Of a stretch of DNA of 38,731 bases, positions 23,368 through 31,678 are shown piece by piece. The stretch comes from Metaruminococcus_A sp050943475. GTDB taxonomy: Bacteria; Bacillota; Clostridia; Oscillospirales; Ruminococcaceae. Under the pieces are notes generated by a model, which worked only from the letters and a program-made list of their open reading frames with translations, searched no databases and was not told the DNA's origin. Position 1 is the first letter of the stretch; the number at the start of each line of letters is the position of its first letter. Location of the stretch: positions 1 through 38,731 of the forward strand of contig JBMNPF010000015.1 in the NCBI GenBank assembly GCA_050943475.1. Direction: 5' to 3'. Both the position numbers and the translations under genes were made by a program.

Positions 23368-24842
23368 AACAGCTCCATGAATTATTTAAAGAAACCTTTG
23401 ACCGCCAGCCCGTTCCGCAACACTTGCTGGATATGCAGCAATACCAGGTGAAAAGCCGCAGAATCCGCCGCAGAATACCGCGGTATGCAAGAATTGTAAT
23501 TGCGGTTATATTGGCCGCTGCAATTTGTTCCGGTACGGTTCTTTCCTACCGGTATTTTTCAGAAAGGTATGATTCGCACTTTGAGAATATGACCCATGAA
23601 GATATTGACAGCGGGCGTGTTGTTGCCAACGGATCAACCTCTATACGCGGCAATCTTGCCATAACGGTAAATGCGGTAACCGGCGACGCTAAAATTGCTT
23701 ATTTTGATATTACTGTAAAAAGCATGGACGGAACCCCTTTGCTGCGGGAATTCGGAGAACGAACTTACGGTGAAGATGGAAATTTCGAAAAATCTTATCT
23801 GGAATTTGAAAACGGAGAAACATCCCATCTCGTATTGGTTCCAGTCGAGAACGGCAGTTCTGCAACCCTGTTAAAATACGAGGGAACTGCCGGTATCCCG
23901 GACAGCGTCAGTCTTGCAGAGGGATGTAACGCCACCATACATCTGGGTAAGTTTTATCAAGATTCCTTTTATTTTGAGGGCCTTGGATTCGCATCTGCAA
24001 ACGTTGCCGAACTTCTGGAACAAGGTATTCCTTGTCAGGAATTTGCCACCGTTAAAAATCCCGATGGCTGGAGCGGCACCGATAAAACCTACCGCTATAC
24101 TTTACCAGAAGGTGAAAACCGAATCTATTTTTCGGAGCGTTATCCGACCGCCTACATTGACAATTTTGGGTTTATTCCCAGCGGAGGAGGTTTTCTCGCA
24201 AGTACTGACTACGAAGAAGAACCCGAGCTTTATTATGCGGACTGGCTTTACCTCAGCATCGTTCCCGGTACGGGCGGCGAGGCGCTGGAAACCGTTCTAA
24301 AGGGGCTTCAGCTTTACAGCACCGATGAGAACGGTGAACGGAATTATCTGATCGCCACCGAAATTGCTCAGGAAAGCGATGGGCGCTTGGTTTTAGGCTT
24401 TCGTACCGGCACGGATGAAAATGTTACACCGGAACTGCTCCGGAATATACAAATGTGTTCGATCCATAGCTCTGCCAAAGCCTATTACAACAACGAGACC
24501 TTTCAAATTCCAATATCATTGTCCTATAATCAAGCCAGTGTCACAAAGAAAATCAACGTAAGTACAACTTATGACGGTCTCGATTTCACCATTCATTCTC
24601 TCAATCTAACAAATGCAAAGGTAAATATGGACGGCACCTACGCCAACGGCAGAATGGAATTCCAAGGCTGTAAGCAAGCAAAATTAATTTTAACCAACGG
24701 TGATGTTGTCCTCTGCGGCGACCAATTCGGCGGTTCTACAAGAGACGGCAGCTATTCCATCGATTGGTTCCTCCCGGAAATCATCGACGTGTCAGAAGTG
24801 GCTGCATTTGAAATCTGGGGCGTTCAAATCCCGGTAAAATAA
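23364..24842 (+). CDS. Membrane anti-sigma-like protein (DUF4179-like)
   Basis: A 492-residue protein starting with GTG inside the sigma gene's stop. A cytoplasmic segment (1-41, rich in Arg at 31-40) precedes one membrane helix at about 42-62 and a long extracytoplasmic beta-rich domain with VTGDAKIAYFDITVKS. This layout and the gene overlap suggest an anti-sigma factor that holds the preceding sigma protein at the membrane. No zinc-binding anti-sigma motif is visible, so the binding mode is uncertain. The DUF4179 family name is from memory. Confidence 0.82.
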   Translation: MKQLHELFKETFDRQPVPQHLLDMQQYQVKSRRIRRRIPRYARIVIAVILAAAICSGTVLSYRYFSERYDSHFENMTHEDIDSGRVVANGSTSIRGNLAITVNAVTGDAKIAYFDITVKSMDGTPLLREFGERTYGEDGNFEKSYLEFENGETSHLVLVPVENGSSATLLKYEGTAGIPDSVSLAEGCNATIHLGKFYQDSFYFEGLGFASANVAELLEQGIPCQEFATVKNPDGWSGTDKTYRYTLPEGENRIYFSERYPTAYIDNFGFIPSGGGFLASTDYEEEPELYYADWLYLSIVPGTGGEALETVLKGLQLYSTDENGERNYLIATEIAQESDGRLVLGFRTGTDENVTPELLRNIQMCSIHSSAKAYYNNETFQIPISLSYNQASVTKKINVSTTYDGLDFTIHSLNLTNAKVNMDGTYANGRMEFQGCKQAKLILTNGDVVLCGDQFGGSTRDGSYSIDWFLPEIIDVSEVAAFEIWGVQIPVK

Positions 24843-24860
24843 TTTTTATCTTTCCAGACG

Positions 24861-24884
24861 GCGCGGAGAAATCCGCGCTGTTTT
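24861..24884 (+). terminator. Terminator after the sigma/anti-sigma operon
   Basis: GCGCGGA (24861-24867), a GAAA tetraloop and TCCGCGC (24872-24878) form a perfect 7-bp stem followed by TGTTTT. It ends the sigma/anti-sigma unit shortly after the stop at 24842. Confidence 0.75.
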
Positions 24885-25036
24885 CCATTGAGGTATCCTC
24901 AAGCTACCGTATAGGGCAACTCCCTTCCGCAATCCTGTTTCCCGCTGCCGCGGAGCCAATCGACTCAAAAAATCGCTTTGGCTGCAGGTTGTTTTCAAAA
25001 GTTCATGTTCACCTGTCAGATTCATCCGTTTTTATA

Positions 25037-25065
25037 TAGACAACGGCGCCCATCCGTGCTAGCAT
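25037..25065 (+). promoter_or_regulatory. Possible glnN promoter
   Basis: TAGACA (25037-25042) and TAGCAT (25060-25065) are 17 bases apart, about 50 bases upstream of the glnN ATG. Both boxes are one or two bases off consensus, so confidence is modest. I saw no recognisable glutamine riboswitch in the 270-base gap. Confidence 0.4.
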
Positions 25066-25115
25066 AAGAAAAGAAAGAACAATCCTTTAAATAGCCTACG
25101 AACGGAGGGTGTCAC

Positions 25116-27185
25116 ATGGGTATAAATGCTGGTTTTGGAGCCAATATCCTCAGCGATGAAATCATGCGGGAACGCCTGTCGAAAGAAAGCTACCGTAAAT
25201 ACCAGAACGTACTCTGCGGAAAGGCCGTGTTGGACAAAACGCTGGCGCAGGAGGTGGCAATGGCGGCCAAAGATTGGGCCATGGAAAAAGGCGCAACCCA
25301 TTATTCCAAGTGGTTCCAGCCGCTCACCGGTGTGGCTGCCGAAAAACAGACCAGCTTTTTAACCGTTTCTGACGATGGCACAACCACCTATGAGCTGCCC
25401 GAAAGCACGCTGATGAGCGGCGAAGATGCTGACGCTTCCTCCTTCCCCAACGGCGGCCTGCGGGAGATTTTTGAGGCACGCGGTAAAATCAAGTGGGACT
25501 ACACCTTCCCCATGTTTATCAAAGAGGACTCCAACGGCAAAGTTCTCTGCATTCCAACCCTGCTCTCCTCCATCAAAGGGGAATCACTGGATAAACGTAC
25601 GCCGCTGTTAAATTCCTGCAAGGCGCTGAGCGATCAGCTCCTGCGGCTCCTCCGCCTGTTTGGCGATACTTCCACCCAGAAAATCAATATGATGGACGGC
25701 ATTGAGCAGGAGTATTTCCTTGTCAAAAAGGAATATGTAGACGCCCGGGACGACCTGCTGATGTGTGAACGAACCCTGGTAGGCCAGAAGCTCATTAAGT
25801 CGGTTGAAAAGCACTATATGAGCCTTATTGAAGAAGACGTCAGCCGCTACATGAAAGCGGTCGAACAGGCGCTTTGGAAGCTGGGTGTACCGGTCAGCGT
25901 CAAGCACAACGAAGCCGCCATCAACCAGCATGAGCTGGTCATTAAATATGAAAAAGTTGAACTGGCTGCCAACCACGATTTTATGGTGCGTGAAATCCTG
26001 CAGCGGGAAGCAAAAAAAATGGGGTATGTCTGCTTTTTAAGCGAAAAACCCTTTCACGGCTTGAACGGTTCCGGCAAGCACAACAACTGGTCTTTGTTTA
26101 CCGATACCGGCGAAAATCTTTTCAGCTACGGAAACACGCCTGCCAAAAATGCACAGTTTTTGGCAATTATCACCGCCGTTTTGTCCGGGGTGGATCAATA
26201 CGCCGAGCTCATCCGCGCCACCGTTGCGACTGCGAGCAATGACGTGCGGCTTTCTGCCGGCGAAGAAGCGCCCAGTAAAATTGTTTCCATCCATCTGGGG
26301 GAAGAGCTGACCGGTGTGATTGACGAATTTACCAACGGTAACAGCATCAAACTGGGAGAGAGCCTGCTCGCGCTTTCCGGCATCAGCATGTCTGACCGCA
26401 ACCGCACCTCCCCGTTTGCCTTTATTGGAAACCGTTTTGAGTTCCGCATGGTCGGCGCTTCAGACTCCATTTGTGTCTGCAACACGGTGCTTAACACCAT
26501 TCTGGCTGAGCAATTTCACAATATGTCTGACAAGCTGGAACACGCAGAGGATTTTTACCTTTCCCTAAACTCTCTGCTCAAAGAAATGCTTAAGCAGCAC
26601 CACCGGATCATTTTTAACGGCAACTCTTACTCTGCGGAATGGGAGGAAGAGGCAAAAGCAAGACGGCTCCCCAAAGCCGAGACCGCTCCTGAAGCATTTG
26701 AAGCCTTTATCAAACCAGAAGCTGTCCAGCTCTTTTTAAAATACAACATCTATTCAGAGGCTGAAATATCTTCGCGTTATCAAATAAAAATGGATAAATA
26801 CATCAAACGGGTCAACGCAGAAATCCTGGTTTTTCTGGATATGATCAACAACCAGATCATCCCATCTTACCTCCGGTATGCGAATTTTCTGGCAGACGGC
26901 ATCCACCAGAAGAAAAAGCTGGAGAGGGTTGGAACTCAAACCGAAGAGCGGCTGCTCCAAACCGTTTCCAGTGGAATTGACCAGCTGTCATCCCAGGCAT
27001 TGGAGCTTGAAACAGCGCTGGAAAAGGCTTCTTCCTACCTTTCGGTGAAAGAAAAGGCCAACTATTATGCTGGTACTTTAAGGCCGCTGATGGATTCTGT
27101 CCGCAGCAAAGCCGATTCTTTGGAGGGGGTTATCGCCAAAGAATATCTCCCCTTCCCCACCTATTTTGAAATGCTGCACGAATAA
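25116..27185 (+). CDS. glnN: Type III glutamine synthetase
   Basis: Makes glutamine from glutamate, ammonia and ATP. The 689 residues fit the large GSIII type found in Bacteroidota and Clostridia, not the 440-residue GSI. The N-terminal GSIII domain includes KWFQPLTG and KIKWDYTFPMF (about 124-134), the catalytic domain has DGIEQEYFLV (194-203) and GLNGSGKHNNWS with metal and glutamate contacts, and a helical C-terminal tail follows (about 560-689). CGGAGGG precedes the ATG. It is not linked to other nitrogen genes here and seems to stand alone. Confidence 0.96.
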   Translation: MGINAGFGANILSDEIMRERLSKESYRKYQNVLCGKAVLDKTLAQEVAMAAKDWAMEKGATHYSKWFQPLTGVAAEKQTSFLTVSDDGTTTYELPESTLMSGEDADASSFPNGGLREIFEARGKIKWDYTFPMFIKEDSNGKVLCIPTLLSSIKGESLDKRTPLLNSCKALSDQLLRLLRLFGDTSTQKINMMDGIEQEYFLVKKEYVDARDDLLMCERTLVGQKLIKSVEKHYMSLIEEDVSRYMKAVEQALWKLGVPVSVKHNEAAINQHELVIKYEKVELAANHDFMVREILQREAKKMGYVCFLSEKPFHGLNGSGKHNNWSLFTDTGENLFSYGNTPAKNAQFLAIITAVLSGVDQYAELIRATVATASNDVRLSAGEEAPSKIVSIHLGEELTGVIDEFTNGNSIKLGESLLALSGISMSDRNRTSPFAFIGNRFEFRMVGASDSICVCNTVLNTILAEQFHNMSDKLEHAEDFYLSLNSLLKEMLKQHHRIIFNGNSYSAEWEEEAKARRLPKAETAPEAFEAFIKPEAVQLFLKYNIYSEAEISSRYQIKMDKYIKRVNAEILVFLDMINNQIIPSYLRYANFLADGIHQKKKLERVGTQTEERLLQTVSSGIDQLSSQALELETALEKASSYLSVKEKANYYAGTLRPLMDSVRSKADSLEGVIAKEYLPFPTYFEMLHE

Positions 27186-27581
27186 AAGGGACTGCTTTGA
27201 AGTATGCGGCATCATTCTGTGCATTCACCAAAACAATGGAATGATGCATAAAAAACAGCATTGTAGTTTCCTCTGTCAAAAAGTCGTGAACCGTGAAATT
27301 CCTTGCAACTACTGACTTTTTTGCATATCAAGTCACTTAAAATAATAATGATTCTTGACACTTTGATATCTAAATGGTACTCGAATTTCATATAGCGATA
27401 GGAAACGATACGGACAGATATAAAGGAATATCATAATACCAATGCGGGCAAAAGCACTCTCTGCTTTCGCTCTCTTGTCTGCTACTCTTTCCAAGCATAA
27501 AAGTGATAGGAAACTTCACAACCTGCTGGCAAAATATATGTCATAGAAATTGATGAATTGAAATCTATGAAGGAGACAGCT
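27186..27581. other. AT-rich intergenic region after glnN
   Basis: The first part holds a hairpin: GCATCATTC (27209-27217) pairs perfectly with GAATGATGC (27239-27247), with CATT/AATG inside the loop. It has no T-run, so it is only a possible glnN transcript end. From about 27260 the base composition becomes visibly AT-rich, and it stays so through the next gene. TTGACA at 27353-27358 has only a poor -10 (TACTCG) at 17 bases, so I do not call a promoter. Confidence 0.5.
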
Positions 27582-28364
27582 ATGGTAGGAATATATGATT
27601 GTTTTGGATACGGTGGAAGTTATGATGTACCTTTTGAAGAAAGATACAGACTAATAAAATTGGCAGGATTTGATTGCGTGATGTTATGGTGGAGCGATAA
27701 GTTTGGAAGAGGCATGGGCTACCAGGAGGATGTTCGTTTAGCCGTACAAGCAGGATTGGAAATTGAAAATATTCACACTCCGGTACATGAACAGAATTAT
27801 TTATCATCAGACAATTTAAACGGAGAAAGCGTCTATCAAACGTATCGGCAATGTGTGGAAGATTGTGCCGCTTTTAACATTCCCACAATGGTAATTCATT
27901 TGCCCGCTGACAAATATCCTGTTAATGAACTTGGGTTAAAAAGATTAGAGAAAATTATTCATAAGGCGGAAGATAAAGAAGTTCAAATTGCCTTTGAAAA
28001 TTTAGAAAATGTAAATAATTTAGGGATGGTGTTAAAGGCTTTTCAATCAAACTATGTAGGCTTTTGTTATGACAGTTGTCATCATCAAAACTATGCTCCC
28101 GACATTGATTTGCTGAACAAGTACGGAAATCGTTTAATCGCATTACATTTGCAGGATAATGGTGGAAAGCATAATCAGCATCAGCTTCCTTTTGACGGTA
28201 ATATTGATTGGACGGACGTTATGAAGAAGATAACACTTACGGGCTATCAAGGTGCGACAACGCTGGAGCCTATGAATTGGGATTATGAAGATTTGTCTAT
28301 TCGGGAATTTTTAGATTGTGCATATCAAAAAGCCAAACAGTTAAATGATATGAGAGAACTGTAA
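27582..28364 (+). CDS. Sugar phosphate isomerase/epimerase-like protein
   Basis: A 260-residue TIM-barrel protein of the xylose-isomerase-like / AP endonuclease 2 superfamily. Metal-site candidates occur in the usual order: Glu in QIAFENLEN, Asp/His in CYDSCHHQNYAPD, His in LIALHLQDN and Glu in ATTLEPMNW. I choose the ATG at 27582 because GAAGGAG lies 8 bases before it; two in-frame ATGs upstream lack a ribosome site. The gene uses visibly more A/T-ending codons than its neighbours and stands alone between AT-rich noncoding stretches, suggesting recent acquisition. The substrate is unknown. Confidence 0.8.
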   Translation: MVGIYDCFGYGGSYDVPFEERYRLIKLAGFDCVMLWWSDKFGRGMGYQEDVRLAVQAGLEIENIHTPVHEQNYLSSDNLNGESVYQTYRQCVEDCAAFNIPTMVIHLPADKYPVNELGLKRLEKIIHKAEDKEVQIAFENLENVNNLGMVLKAFQSNYVGFCYDSCHHQNYAPDIDLLNKYGNRLIALHLQDNGGKHNQHQLPFDGNIDWTDVMKKITLTGYQGATTLEPMNWDYEDLSIREFLDCAYQKAKQLNDMREL

Positions 28365-28397
28365 ACTGCAATTTAAGAGGCTTTCGAACACTTCCAA

Positions 28398-28429
28398 CAA
28401 GCAAAAATGCGAGGCATTTTTGCTTGCTT
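28398..28429. terminator. Terminator after the isomerase-like gene
   Basis: CAAGCAAAAATGC (28398-28410) and GCATTTTTGCTTG (28414-28426) form a perfect 13-bp stem with a 3-base loop (GAG), followed by CTTTT. It lies about 35 bases after the isomerase stop. Confidence 0.85.
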
Positions 28430-28823
28430 TTCGCAAAGGAACGGAAGAGAAAACAGACAGAATCTTGTTTTAAAACCTTACGGGGTTAAGTGGCATTTTT
28501 GAGGAAAAAGGTATAAACGCCTTATCCTATCTGCTTTGTGCCTGTAAAGGCTATATTTGCAAGGCTTCATGAGCCTTTAATGCGTAACATAGTGGCTATA
28601 AGCAAGGTTGTCCTAAATTGTCTTTATAGGCGTGATAACACGGCCTTGTGCCTATGTGTATCGTCTTGTTTGTGATGCTAAAATGGTGACCAACTTTACA
28701 AAATCAACTTATGCGGAAATATAAGACGATAAACAGAGATATACGAAAAGCCCTTGATTTTAGGCACTTTCAAGCATTTTTTATAAATGCCTACAAAGGC
28801 TTATAAGACGATTTTCGTCTATA
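28430..28823. other. Long noncoding stretch with repeated motifs
   Basis: No supported gene is seen in nearly 400 bases. ATAAGACGAT occurs directly at 28721-28730 and 28803-28812, and its core AGACGA is inverted at 28661-28666 and 28815-28820, so the last two form a short hairpin. GCCTGTAAAGGCTATA (28540-28555) is nearly repeated as GCCTACAAAGGCTTATA (28789-28805). Such clustered direct and inverted motifs can be recombinase arm sites at the end of an integrated element, but no recombinase gene is present here. A remnant of a mobile element is an inference. Confidence 0.45.
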
Positions 28824-28879
28824 AAAGCATAAAAAATCAGCCTTCGCTCCAAGAATCGAAGGCTGATTTTTTATGCTTT
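28824..28879. terminator. Perfect 23-bp inverted repeat, probable bidirectional terminator
   Basis: Arms 28824-28846 and 28857-28879 are exact reverse complements (23 bp), with a 10-base loop. The outer arm parts are A-rich on the left and T-rich on the right, as in two-way terminators. It has no adjacent plus-strand gene, so it may mark the right limit of the AT-rich islet. Confidence 0.75.
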
Positions 28880-28963
28880 CCCGGGATTTTTCAGACGAAT
28901 CAGCCGAACGAAGCAATCTACCGGCAATATAAAAAGCCGCGCGGTCCATCCCAAAAACGGCTG

Positions 28964-29008
28964 AAAAGCAGTAGCCGGAAGGAATAAAGCCTTCCGGCTA
29001 CTGCTTTT
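28964..29008 (-). terminator. Terminator after the GH4 gene
   Basis: AAAAGCAGTAGCCGGAAGG (28964-28982) and its exact reverse complement (28990-29008) form a 19-bp stem with a 7-base loop. Reading the minus strand, the stem ends in CTTTT. It follows the GH4 stop by about 50 bases. Confidence 0.85.
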
Positions 29009-29056
29009 CCATTAAGAACACCGTAGAGATACGTTTTTCACTATATCTGTTTTTGC

Positions 29057-30538
29057 TTACTCAACATTTTCTTTGGCCGCAGCGGACGCCAGCGCCCGAT
29101 ATTTCGCTTTTTCCTCCGCCATTTCTTCAATGGTTTTGGTCTTCAGCGTAAAGCCTTTTGCCGGACGGTACGGTACCTTTTTCTCTTGCAGCCGTCCCTT
29201 TGCCCGCTCAATTTCTTCTGCGTACTGCGGGAGCCATTCCCCGCCTGCAACCAGCATTTCATCCACCATTTGTTTGATTTCATCCGGCGTACAGACTGCA
29301 CCCGTCAGCGGGTCCATCATCGCCGCTTGGCGGAGCAGCTGAATATCGCCGTGAACCGCCGCCTCCACCGCCAGTTTCTGCACCCAGACGCTTTGGGAAC
29401 AAATAGCCGCACAGCCAAGCGGCAAATCTCCGACCTTGGGCACCGAAATACCGTTGTAATCCACATAACACGGAACCTCAACCACACATTCATCCGGCAG
29501 ATTGGTAATGGTACCGTTGTTCATCACGTTAAAGTGACCCCGGTATATCCGGCCGGTCTCCAGACTCTCAATGATGTAGCTGCCATGTTCACTGGAACGG
29601 TTTTCCGGTTTGAATTCTTTGGCCGGTTCTTTCAGCCAGTTCGGGAAATCGGTTTCAAACCAGTTGCGGCTCTCTTTGCAGACACGAAGATAACCGGCGG
29701 TTTCCCCTTGAATCCAGCGGCTGTAATTAATCCACTGTTCCATGTCCTCCGGGCGCTTGCGGTACCACATCAGATACTCGGATAAATGCCCGTTGGATTC
29801 GGTTGAGTAATAGCCAAAATTTTTCATGACATCCAGCCGGATGTTTTCATCCTTTGCAAACTCCGCCTGTTTCATCAGCGGATAAAGATCCTGCGTGCGC
29901 TCAACACCGTCTGTTTTTACACTGATGTACCAGGTCTGATGATTCAGCCCCGCGCAGATAATGTCAACATCCTCTTTGTTTCGGCCAAGCGCCTTTGCAA
30001 TCTGCTCATGGCCGTGCTGCACACCATGGCAGAGGCCGTATGTAGGCACCTTGCCGTACTTGTTACAGGCCCAGGTGACCATCGCGTTGGGGTTGGAATA
30101 ATTGAGCAGAATGCAGCCCGGCGCCGCTACCTCCCGGATATCCTTGCAGAATCCAAGCATTGCCTGAACCCCGCGCTGCCCGTACATAATACCGCCGATG
30201 CAGAGGGTATCGCCCACGCACTGATCAACACCGTATTTGAGCGGAATTTCCACATCGGTGGCAAACGCCTCCAGCATACCAATACGAACGCAGTTGATGA
30301 CATACTTTGCCCCGGCAAACGCCTCGCGGCGGTCCAAGGTGGCGTGAATTTTAATCTTCAAACCATTTTCATCAATATCGCGCTGGCAGAGTTCGGTCAC
30401 CATCCGCAGATTCTCCGGATTAATATCGGTAAAAGCAATTTCAATTTCCTTAAATTCCGGCACCGTCAACAGGTCCGCCAGCAATCCCCTGGTAAAACCA
30501 ATGCTCCCTGCGCCGATAAATGCAACCTTAAAAGACAT
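29057..30538 (-). CDS. Glycoside hydrolase family 4 (alpha-galactosidase/glucosidase-like)
   Basis: A 493-residue NAD- and metal-dependent cytoplasmic glycosidase. The N-terminal Rossmann motif is FIGAGSIGFTRG; NYSNPNAM, YGLCHGVQHG (metal-binding Cys and His) and GLNHQTWY are the GH4 signatures, and DTLCIGGIMYG matches the MelA-like group. This resembles alpha-galactosidase MelA more than 6-phospho-glycosidases, but sugar preference is uncertain. The start at 30538 has AGGAGG upstream; an earlier in-frame GTG at 30643 lacks one. It is divergent from an AraC-type gene and may be regulated by it. Confidence 0.9.
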   Translation of the reverse strand: MSFKVAFIGAGSIGFTRGLLADLLTVPEFKEIEIAFTDINPENLRMVTELCQRDIDENGLKIKIHATLDRREAFAGAKYVINCVRIGMLEAFATDVEIPLKYGVDQCVGDTLCIGGIMYGQRGVQAMLGFCKDIREVAAPGCILLNYSNPNAMVTWACNKYGKVPTYGLCHGVQHGHEQIAKALGRNKEDVDIICAGLNHQTWYISVKTDGVERTQDLYPLMKQAEFAKDENIRLDVMKNFGYYSTESNGHLSEYLMWYRKRPEDMEQWINYSRWIQGETAGYLRVCKESRNWFETDFPNWLKEPAKEFKPENRSSEHGSYIIESLETGRIYRGHFNVMNNGTITNLPDECVVEVPCYVDYNGISVPKVGDLPLGCAAICSQSVWVQKLAVEAAVHGDIQLLRQAAMMDPLTGAVCTPDEIKQMVDEMLVAGGEWLPQYAEEIERAKGRLQEKKVPYRPAKGFTLKTKTIEEMAEEKAKYRALASAAAKENVE

Positions 30539-30601
30539 TCCAAACAACCTCCTGCATTTTTTTGATTCTTTACAACGCTTTGAAACTAGGATAAAATTTA
30601 A

Positions 30602-30631
30602 TTGATATAGGCGGTAAAAATCCGCTATAAA
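30602..30631 (+). promoter_or_regulatory. Promoter of the AraC-type gene, with inverted repeat
   Basis: TTGATA (30602-30607), an 18-base spacer and TATAAA (30626-30631). TATAGGCGG (30606-30614) and CCGCTATA (30622-30629) form a near-perfect inverted repeat over the spacer, a good candidate operator for the divergent AraC-type regulator. Confidence 0.6.
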
Positions 30632-30633
30632 TA

Positions 30634-30662
30634 TATTTATCACATTAGACTTTAGAATACAA
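30634..30662 (-). promoter_or_regulatory. Possible promoter of the GH4 gene
   Basis: TTGTAT (30662-30657), a 17-base spacer and TAAATA (30639-30634) on the minus strand. The divergent AraC promoter lies just downstream on the other strand, so a protein at the inverted repeat 30606-30629 could control both. Confidence 0.5.
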
Positions 30663-30696
30663 TTGTAAGATTTTGATACAAAAGGGTGATTTTTTG

Positions 30697-31572
30697 ATGT
30701 GCCTGTTACAGGAACGAAACGATGATTACGGATTCCACTTTTTACAGGACTTGGACAACCCGGTGGTCCGGCTCACCGCAATCGGCGTACAGGAGCGCTG
30801 TTTGAACAGTTATTATTGGGAAAACCACAACCGCCTGCCCGGTTATCTTTTTCAGTACACCCTGGCAGGCAGCGGCACATTGGAGTGCGGAGGGCGGAAA
30901 TACATCTTAAAAAAAGGCGACGGCTTTTTGCTGAAACTGCCGGGAGATGAACGGTATTACTTTGACGAGGCCGCAAACGAAGCGCCGTGGAAATTCATTT
31001 ACATCATGTTCAGCGGTGAAACAGTCGCCCCTTACTGCCGCCTGATTGAAGAAACCTACGGCAAAATCATTGCCGTTCCAACCAGCCACTCATCCATACA
31101 GGTCTTACAGAATCTTTTTTATGATGTCAAACATCAGCGGCACACCAATCCCTTTTTGTTGAGCGGCGCCGTTTTTCAATTTATCTGCTGTCTGTGCGGG
31201 GATCAGCCGTCTGAAGAAGCGCCTTACAGCAAAAAAATTGACCAAGCGATGGACTACATGAAGCAACGGTTCAAAGCATCAATCAATATTGCCGATGTTG
31301 CCGCTTATCTGGGGGTCAGCCAACATCATCTGTCACGGGAATTTTACAAAGAAACAGGAACCCGCCCCATTGATTTTCTGACCAAACTCCGGATGGAAGA
31401 AGCTGTCGCCCTGTTAACCTCCACCGAAATGAAGCTCGATGCCATTGCGGAAACCTGCGGCTTTTCCTGTGGCAATTACTTCAGCAAGGTCTTTAAAAAG
31501 CATTTTCAAATCTCCCCTGCACAGTTTCGGAACCATATCCGGCAAGAGGGGTATTCCAAGGTACAAATATAG
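30697..31572 (+). CDS. AraC-family transcriptional regulator
   Basis: A 291-residue protein with a cupin-like N-domain (YTLAGSGTLECGG, KKGDGFLLKLPGDERYYF) and a C-terminal AraC DNA-binding domain (VAAYLGVSQHHLSREFYKETGTRPIDFL and then ETCGFSCGNYFSKVFKKHFQISPAQFR, spread over about residues 200-280). It is divergent from the GH4 gene, which is its most likely target. I start it at 30697; an AAAGGG lies about 11 bases upstream, and in-frame codons from 30673 overlap that site. A bidirectional terminator follows. Confidence 0.9.
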   Translation: MCLLQERNDDYGFHFLQDLDNPVVRLTAIGVQERCLNSYYWENHNRLPGYLFQYTLAGSGTLECGGRKYILKKGDGFLLKLPGDERYYFDEAANEAPWKFIYIMFSGETVAPYCRLIEETYGKIIAVPTSHSSIQVLQNLFYDVKHQRHTNPFLLSGAVFQFICCLCGDQPSEEAPYSKKIDQAMDYMKQRFKASINIADVAAYLGVSQHHLSREFYKETGTRPIDFLTKLRMEEAVALLTSTEMKLDAIAETCGFSCGNYFSKVFKKHFQISPAQFRNHIRQEGYSKVQI

Positions 31573-31604
31573 ACATTGCCACCGATATTTTTCCATTGCA
31601 AGCC

Positions 31605-31641
31605 AAACGGCAGGCCTTGAAAAATTCAAGACCTGCCGTTT
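31605..31641. terminator. Bidirectional terminator between araC-type and ROK genes
   Basis: AAACGGCAGG-C-CTTGAA (31605-31621) pairs with TTCAAG-A-CCTGCCGTTT (31625-31641): 16 pairs and one C/A mismatch, with a 3-base loop. It separates the convergent AraC-type (plus) and ROK (minus) genes. Confidence 0.8.
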
Positions 31642-31678
31642 ATGCTGCAAAAAATTCTTCTGAAGGAATAAGAACCGC

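Noticed and set aside
27353..27381. TTGACA as promoter of the isomerase-like gene
   Set aside because: The sequence at the correct spacing is TACTCG, a poor -10, and the distance to the gene is long.
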